A stretch of 43,761 bases of DNA, from assembly GCA_021776925.1 (NCBI GenBank), contig JAJFFB010000102.1, positions 1 to 43,761 of the forward strand, written 5' to 3'. The position numbers and the translations under genes were made by a program. Below are positions 39,701-43,761 of the stretch, in pieces. The stretch is from Planctomycetota bacterium. GTDB lineage: Bacteria > Planctomycetota > UBA1135. The notes beneath the pieces are model-generated. The model was not told the DNA's origin. It searched no databases and saw only the letters and a list, made by a program, of their open reading frames with translations. The stretch's first letter is position 1; each line of letters starts with the position of its first letter.

Positions 39701-41222
39701 CTGCCGCCTGACCTTGGCGCGCGGGCGCACGCTGTTCGCGTGGAAGACCGACAACGATGAAGTGTGGCAGGCCTACGGCGCCGCGGTGAATGAGTTTGCT
39801 GGGCAGGTGCGCGAGCGCAACGCCGACGCCGGCGAAGAAGCTGCGCCGCGCTCGAATCGCGGCGAGGATGACTGGAGCGCCTGGACGCGGCCCGGCCTGG
39901 GTCGTTCCTATCTGATCGAGGGTGCGCGCATCCACAGCATGGTCGACGCCGAGCCCTACCGCGGCTGGGTATTGGTGGAAGACGGGCGTATCGCCGGCAC
40001 CGGCATCGGCGAGTTCCGCGGCAAGGCGCCGTCTGGTACGCGGGAGATCGAGGCGCGTGGTCTGGATCTCTATCCGGGCTTCATCAACGCCACCGACACC
40101 ACCGGCCTGATGGAGATCGGTTCGGTGCGCGGCACCGACGACACCCGAGAGGCGGGCAGGGATCACCCGGACCTGTCGGTCGCCGCGGCGATCCATGCAG
40201 ATTCGGCACACCACCGGGTCACGCGCATGAACGGCATCACCCACGTGCTGGTGAGGCCCGGGCGCGGGCGCATCCGTGGACAGGCGGCGCTGATCCAGCT
40301 CGCCGGGGACACCACCGACGAAATGGTGGTGACCAAGGACTTCGGTCTGGTCATCGGCTTCCCGCGCGCCAGTGCGCCCGACCTCGGCCAGTTGGGAAAC
40401 GATCACGACCATTCGGACCATGAAGATGTCGACTGCCTGACCGCCGGCCGCGTGCAGGAGCAGGTGGAAGAGGTTGCGGCGCAGGAATGGAATCCGCGCG
40501 AGGGTGTCGAGATGCCCGACAGCATCGACGAGCTCGATGAATGGTTCGATCGCGCGCTCGAATACGCCGAAGAAAAGGAGCGTCTCGGCCAGGCCGGTGA
40601 GCAGCGTCTGCTGCGCGATCGCAAGCTTGAGGCCTTGGCGCCTTATGCCCAGGGACACAAGCCGGTCCTGATCGAAGCCAACGACGCGCTCACCATCATG
40701 GCGGCGCGGGCGTGGGCCAAGGACCGCGGCCTGGAAGTGATCTACCTCGGCGCCAAGGAAGCGTGGAAGGTCGCCGGTTATCTCGGCGCCGATCGCGCGC
40801 GCGTGGTGCTGGGCTCGGTGCACGATCTGCCGATGCGCAGCAACGATCCCTACGACGCAACCTGGCGCAGTGCCTCGGTGCTCGCCGCCGCCGGTTGTGA
40901 ACTGGCACTGCGCACCGACAACGCCGAGGTCACGCGCAACCTGCCCTTCCAGGCCGCCGCCGCCGCGGCGTGGGGATGGGGACGTGAAGCCGCGCTGCAC
41001 GCGCTGACCCTGGGCGCCGCGCAGATGCTCGGCGTCGACCAGTTCACCGGCAGCATCGAAACCGGCAAGGCCGCCAACTTCTTCCTCAGCGCCGGCGACC
41101 CGCTCGACTTCCCCGGCGGCATCCGCCGCATGTGGATCGGCGGCGCCGAAGTCGAACTCACCAGCCGCCAGACCGAATTGCGCGACCGCTACGCCGAACG
41201 CATCGAACGTTTGGTGAAGTAG
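36726..41222 (+). CDS. Secreted protein with three amidohydrolase modules, only the middle one with intact metal ligands
   Basis: This 1498-residue exported protein (signal peptide about 1-28) is far longer than usual amidohydrolases (400-450). Module 1 (about 45-450) reads PGLIHAAF at 107-114, so both metal histidines of HxH are missing. A Gly/Glu-rich linker and a small beta-barrel section (GTWKISVQTPGGEQVFYAMV to FGDVPATGKR, about 472-560) follow. Module 2 (about 615-1020) has the DAHSH motif with H685 and H687, further metal histidines H844 and H870, and D924, so it looks active. Module 3 (about 1055-1498) has NATDT at 1121-1125 where HxH should be and also looks inactive. Known relatives are imidazolonepropionase/prolidase-like hydrolases. 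A 9-G run codes for glycines in the linker. Confidence 0.87.
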   Translation: MLPAPLRKFFVLSAVWLTLSSLAAAACAATLVAAIAPVGGGEEPKVLDGVFLIEGIRVMQDQALSEPKDLLVRDGWIVQMVDHGAGGLQVPADAHRIEAEQDWVLLPGLIHAAFQAPVSVPGDSAFKEEATDPVTGPIPGMEYGDRRYLRGWVHAADYLQWDASKGGDWRDVGFTTAQVLPGRGVVRGRAATLSLNGLPLGQALLQREGHQVMALRGVGGYPGTPMASLAVLRQVLIDHQRLAGGYARHAVDPDLVDLGPAIFVANGRREIENVLDLLRDFGDGLPAVILGGRQAWVHAVRLREQKVAVLWRADFGEAPKDDEKLKVKAVEERPYWQEPSGLREIERGEHAKRVGGFLKLRDSGVVCALVPPSSTKDWQDAVQQLTDAGLSAGDVWQAASADVAEVLGLEGVGRVEARMGADFVILAGEPEAKLKPRWVFADGRGWEFEVEEEKEEGGDEEAGAGEGGSGLADGTWKISVQTPGGEQVFYAMVAEAEGSIEVTDALGADSDVAKGISFDGDRFKFNYYVEEMDIEFTLSAQVRGDSLTAKMATPFGDVPATGKRVAGGGAAGAAEGAAGGDEEGAQEGEEEAGEDEVKGVATGHPEWLIEGEEERVPAEGLDFTGSVLIQGGTLYALDGRDPFVGDLLIVDGRIEAVGEGLSAPAGVPVYDASGLHVSPGMLDAHSHLALDSVNEGSVSITAECRIYDMVHTQHYGIYRAAAGGTAMVQSLHGSANPIGGQAVVWEMDSRQARIADVVFPDAKQGIKFALGENVKQSNWDNFGQRFPNSRMGVQATYRRAFTAALDYMERRRQFEAGQLPSFRRDVRLEVLAGILANDVHIQCHSYRADELLMFLNVCKEFGILKPTFQHVLEGYKVAPELAEYGAMGSSFADWWAYKIEAYDAIPWNPGLMDRAGMVASINSDSNDLVRRLNTEAGKSLRYGGHAWDVAMRFATLNTAMQLHMDERIGSLEVGKVGTVAVWDAHPLSTYARCRLTLARGRTLFAWKTDNDEVWQAYGAAVNEFAGQVRERNADAGEEAAPRSNRGEDDWSAWTRPGLGRSYLIEGARIHSMVDAEPYRGWVLVEDGRIAGTGIGEFRGKAPSGTREIEARGLDLYPGFINATDTTGLMEIGSVRGTDDTREAGRDHPDLSVAAAIHADSAHHRVTRMNGITHVLVRPGRGRIRGQAALIQLAGDTTDEMVVTKDFGLVIGFPRASAPDLGQLGNDHDHSDHEDVDCLTAGRVQEQVEEVAAQEWNPREGVEMPDSIDELDEWFDRALEYAEEKERLGQAGEQRLLRDRKLEALAPYAQGHKPVLIEANDALTIMAARAWAKDRGLEVIYLGAKEAWKVAGYLGADRARVVLGSVHDLPMRSNDPYDATWRSASVLAAAGCELALRTDNAEVTRNLPFQAAAAAAWGWGREAALHALTLGAAQMLGVDQFTGSIETGKAANFFLSAGDPLDFPGGIRRMWIGGAEVELTSRQTELRDRYAERIERLVK
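38423..38431 (+). repeat. 9-G homopolymer inside the amidohydrolase gene
   Basis: The run encodes three glycines in the linker between the beta-barrel section and the intact module. A one-base change would separate the inactive first module from the active one. Confidence 0.9.
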
Positions 41223-41421
41223 CAACCGATGCCCAGGCAAGGCGGTGCCGCGCTCCCCAGCGCGCGGCCCCGCGTGCGCGGTCAGAGCGGAATCGAACAG
41301 CAACCCTGTGCGGAAGCTTTCATTCTTCCCCCCGGTTGCGCTTGCACAGATTGGTATGGAATTTGCGGATGAATGATCAGGCCGCTCGGCCATTTTCATT
41401 CCCCTCCTACCGATTACGTTG

Positions 41422-43761
41422 ATGGGTACAGTCTCCCTGCTGTTTCTCCTTTGCGCCGGCCAAGGCTCCGGCGACACCGTCGGCGGCTATTCCGAGCCCT
41501 ACTGGGAACATCCTGCGCTGGATCATCCACAGACGCAGACCTCCGTTGCCGATCTGAACGGAGACGGCGTTGAGGACTGGATCATCCACTGGCCGATGTC
41601 CCTGGAGACGAGCCAGAGCGGCTTCGATTGGGTGCGAGCGGTCGATGGCAGCAATGGGGAAACAATATGGACCTGGTCGGACTCTTTTTTTTCAGAATTC
41701 CCCAAGGTCAATCTGGCGCTGGGGGATTTCGACGGCGATGGCCGCCCTGAAATCGCCTTGGGCGCAAAACCCAAGTACGCGTCCGAGGGCGTGGTCGTCG
41801 TTTTGAATGGAGAAGATGGGGTGCCGCGCTGGCGCCGCGCCGGAGTGCTGATCGGCACCAAGGTCGACTCGATGACCGCGGTCGCCGACGTCGATGGCGA
41901 CGGATGTGAGGACCTGCTCAACTTGTCACCCGGTTGGAACAACGCCCAGCAGGCGCGGATGACCCTGTTCAGTGGCGCCAGCGGAAATCCGTTGTGGTTT
42001 CGAGATGAAAACGGGATGGAGCGAATCGGAGATACCCCCCTTTTGAGTCTCTGGGACGTGGATCATGATGGAAGGGACGAAGTCTTCCTCCATTCGCCGG
42101 TCGCCGGACCGGGCACGACCGAATCCCAACTCGGTGTCGTTGCCCGGGTGGATCCCAGCAACGGCCAGTTCTTCTGGTTGGAGACCGGACCTTGGTCGAA
42201 GGTTGGGATGGGATCGGAACTCCAATTCGTGGATTTCAACGGCGACGGTATCGAAGAGGTCGTGGTTCTGTCGGACTCCGACCCTGGCAAGCGCACCACG
42301 GTGCGCGTCTTCGACGCCCTGAGCGGCATCCTGAAATGGACCGCGATGGAGGGCGTGCGGATGGGGTACCGCCCGGTGAAATCTTGGTACGGCGATCTGA
42401 CTGGTGACGGCTTTCCCGACGCCATATTTGCCGCGCAAGACGCCGAGGTTGAGATCGCGGGCGTACGCACCCCTGAAGTCGGCTCGGTCCGCGCCTACAA
42501 CGGATTGACCGGCAACCGGCTGTGGGGGATCGACGGCAGCGAGTACCGTCACCGGCTGGGTTCTTCGGTCCATGCGATCCGCGGACCTGGAGGCAATTAT
42601 CCGGCGATCCTGATCGAGGACCAATCCGAGAATCCCTTGGTGGAGCGTGCCCAAGGTTCCTTGAAGTTGCTGGACGGATCGAGCGGGAGCTTGATCTGGG
42701 AGTACCGGCCCGACGTCTTCACCTATCCATTCGAGGGCCGGGTATGGATCGCTGATCTGAATGGAGACGGAATCGATGATCCGGTGGTGGCTTCGATGGG
42801 CGCACAATCGCCAAGCGGAGTTTTTTCCGGAGTGGTCACCGCGATCGACGGCCGCGATGGAATGCCGATGTGGTCGCAACACGGAGTACAGGCCAATTCC
42901 GAGTTCGGTAGCGAGATCCTCCTGACCGACCTGGACCATGATTCGCTGGTCGATGTCGTGGTCGGCGAGCCGGATCTGGACCGAGACGATCTTTCCGGCT
43001 TCGATCACGGCCGGGTGGCCGCCTATTCGGGCAGGGACGGACGCGAGTTTTGGTCTCTGTTCGGAGATTCCTATGTAGGCGATGTAGGCAGGGTGCTCCA
43101 CGCACGCGACTTCAACGGTGATGGTATTGATGAAATCCTGTCGGTCCACACAGTCGATCATGAACCGCCAAGTTGGTCCATCGGCATGCTGCTCATGCTG
43201 GACGGCGCCAGCGGAAAGGCCCTGTGGGAAATGGGCCGCGAGCATCCTCGGGTCAAGCTGGTGGACTTCGATGGCCCCGACCTCGATGGCGACCACCTGC
43301 CCGAACTCGTCCTCCGTGACAGCCGCCGGATCTTCACCGTGGACGGGCGCAGCGGCGGCTGGAAACCCGGGCTTGCCTTGTCGGCTGAGAACATCTCGGT
43401 CGCCCATGGAGGCCGGATCGGCGCATTCATCGACCTATCAGAGGCCTTTGGGAACTCGGAATACCGTCTGCTCGCGTCCTTGAGTGGGACCGGGCCTACC
43501 TGGGTCGGTGATCTCGCCGTGCCTCTCAGTCATGACCTTGCCTTCACTCTGTCCTGGCTGGGCCGTTATCCGCACGGCATGGTGGATCAGCCTTTTGGAT
43601 TCCTGGATGACCGCGGCGACACCCTGCTCACCCTGACCTTCTGGCCCGGGCGTGTACCGGCGGCAATGGTCGGGCAAAGCCTTTCCCTTGCCGCGGTCTC
43701 TCGCCAGGGACCTTTGACGTGGGAAATCTCAACCGCGGCCGCCGCGATCCTCTTCCTTCCG
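41422..43761 (+). CDS. Secreted FG-GAP/VCBS repeat protein (3' end cut off by window edge)
   Basis: The frame from ATG 41422 runs at least 780 codons to the window end without a stop. A short signal peptide (LLFLLCAGQ) is followed by about ten calcium-binding FG-GAP/VCBS-like motifs of the form DxNGDGxxD, starting with DLNGDGVED near residue 44 and ending near residue 625. WSx-DGxxGxxLW phrases between them indicate alternating beta-propeller blades. The last 115 residues (SEYRLLASLSGTGPTWVGDLAVPLS to the end) form a separate beta domain that I associate with exported proteins of Planctomycetota. The stop probably lies just beyond the edge, as TAAAAILFLP resembles a natural terminus. Likely surface or extracellular binding protein. 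The 199 bp before it contain no gene. Confidence 0.88.
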   Translation, partial: MGTVSLLFLLCAGQGSGDTVGGYSEPYWEHPALDHPQTQTSVADLNGDGVEDWIIHWPMSLETSQSGFDWVRAVDGSNGETIWTWSDSFFSEFPKVNLALGDFDGDGRPEIALGAKPKYASEGVVVVLNGEDGVPRWRRAGVLIGTKVDSMTAVADVDGDGCEDLLNLSPGWNNAQQARMTLFSGASGNPLWFRDENGMERIGDTPLLSLWDVDHDGRDEVFLHSPVAGPGTTESQLGVVARVDPSNGQFFWLETGPWSKVGMGSELQFVDFNGDGIEEVVVLSDSDPGKRTTVRVFDALSGILKWTAMEGVRMGYRPVKSWYGDLTGDGFPDAIFAAQDAEVEIAGVRTPEVGSVRAYNGLTGNRLWGIDGSEYRHRLGSSVHAIRGPGGNYPAILIEDQSENPLVERAQGSLKLLDGSSGSLIWEYRPDVFTYPFEGRVWIADLNGDGIDDPVVASMGAQSPSGVFSGVVTAIDGRDGMPMWSQHGVQANSEFGSEILLTDLDHDSLVDVVVGEPDLDRDDLSGFDHGRVAAYSGRDGREFWSLFGDSYVGDVGRVLHARDFNGDGIDEILSVHTVDHEPPSWSIGMLLMLDGASGKALWEMGREHPRVKLVDFDGPDLDGDHLPELVLRDSRRIFTVDGRSGGWKPGLALSAENISVAHGGRIGAFIDLSEAFGNSEYRLLASLSGTGPTWVGDLAVPLSHDLAFTLSWLGRYPHGMVDQPFGFLDDRGDTLLTLTFWPGRVPAAMVGQSLSLAAVSRQGPLTWEISTAAAAILFLP

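Noticed and set aside
36117-41477. Minus-strand open frame of 1786 codons opposite the amidohydrolase
   Set aside because: It mirrors the real gene's codon pattern in a G+C-rich genome, is rich in His, Gln, Ala and Arg, and has no domain or signal.
1-43761. CRISPR arrays, tRNA or rRNA genes, insertion sequences
   Set aside because: No spaced direct repeats of CRISPR type, no cloverleaf or rRNA-like segments, and no transposase or integrase motifs were seen.

Overview
The window is a G+C-rich bacterial chromosome segment with about 34 protein genes. I see no rRNA, tRNA, CRISPR array, insertion sequence or replication origin. The large FG-GAP/VCBS-type secreted protein with a distinctive C-terminal domain, the many secreted serine hydrolases and the very large fused amidohydrolase fit Planctomycetota best. 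This is inference from gene content; Gemmatimonadota or Acidobacteriota cannot be excluded.

Layout. Positions 1-9407 hold secreted enzymes, each apparently its own transcription unit: two class-C beta-lactamase-like serine hydrolases (one fused to an NTF2-like domain), a TraB/EreA-like GxxH protein, an S41 peptidase, a secernin-type C69 peptidase and an unknown secreted protein. Positions 9594-14123 are a tight operon: a heterodimeric MdlAB-like ABC exporter followed by an endonuclease/exonuclease/phosphatase lipoprotein. A third serine hydrolase faces it. Positions about 15951-18990 are visibly A+T-richer and carry a methyltransferase and a DMT/EamA transporter with a long unfamiliar C-terminal half. 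From 18982 to 22546 lie a PadR regulator with a Cdd1-like HhH protein, divergent from a VOC protein and a hypoxanthine-type DNA glycosylase. They are separated by a perfect palindrome that contains a TAGACT box on each strand. A DUF4097 lipoprotein and a purine nucleoside phosphorylase follow, head to head.

Positions 22658-27206 hold a 2-Cys peroxiredoxin, two tandem bacteriohemerythrins, a PduO-type cobalamin adenosyltransferase, a patatin phospholipase and an XdhC-like protein. Positions 27280-30293 hold a TPR-like secreted protein, an ECF sigma factor with a possible autoregulatory promoter, a TPR-like lipoprotein and acpS. Positions 30347-34723 are a strictly overlapping four-gene chain: pcrA/uvrD helicase, pgpA, a SpoIIE-type phosphatase homologue that lacks metal ligands, and a MazG-like pyrophosphohydrolase. 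The right end has a small CPCC protein, a CPBP protease, an unknown protein, a 1498-residue protein with three amidohydrolase modules (only the middle one has its metal ligands) and the FG-GAP protein, which runs off the edge.

Two window-wide patterns stand out. Many start codons have a TAnnnT-like box only 6-10 nt upstream, which suggests leaderless or very short-leader transcripts. Convergent gene pairs usually overlap at their 3' ends rather than being separated by terminators. The best candidates for something undescribed are the extended DMT transporter in the A+T-rich island, the palindrome-controlled PadR/Cdd1 and VOC/glycosylase locus, the pseudo-phosphatase in the helicase chain and the triple-module amidohydrolase.
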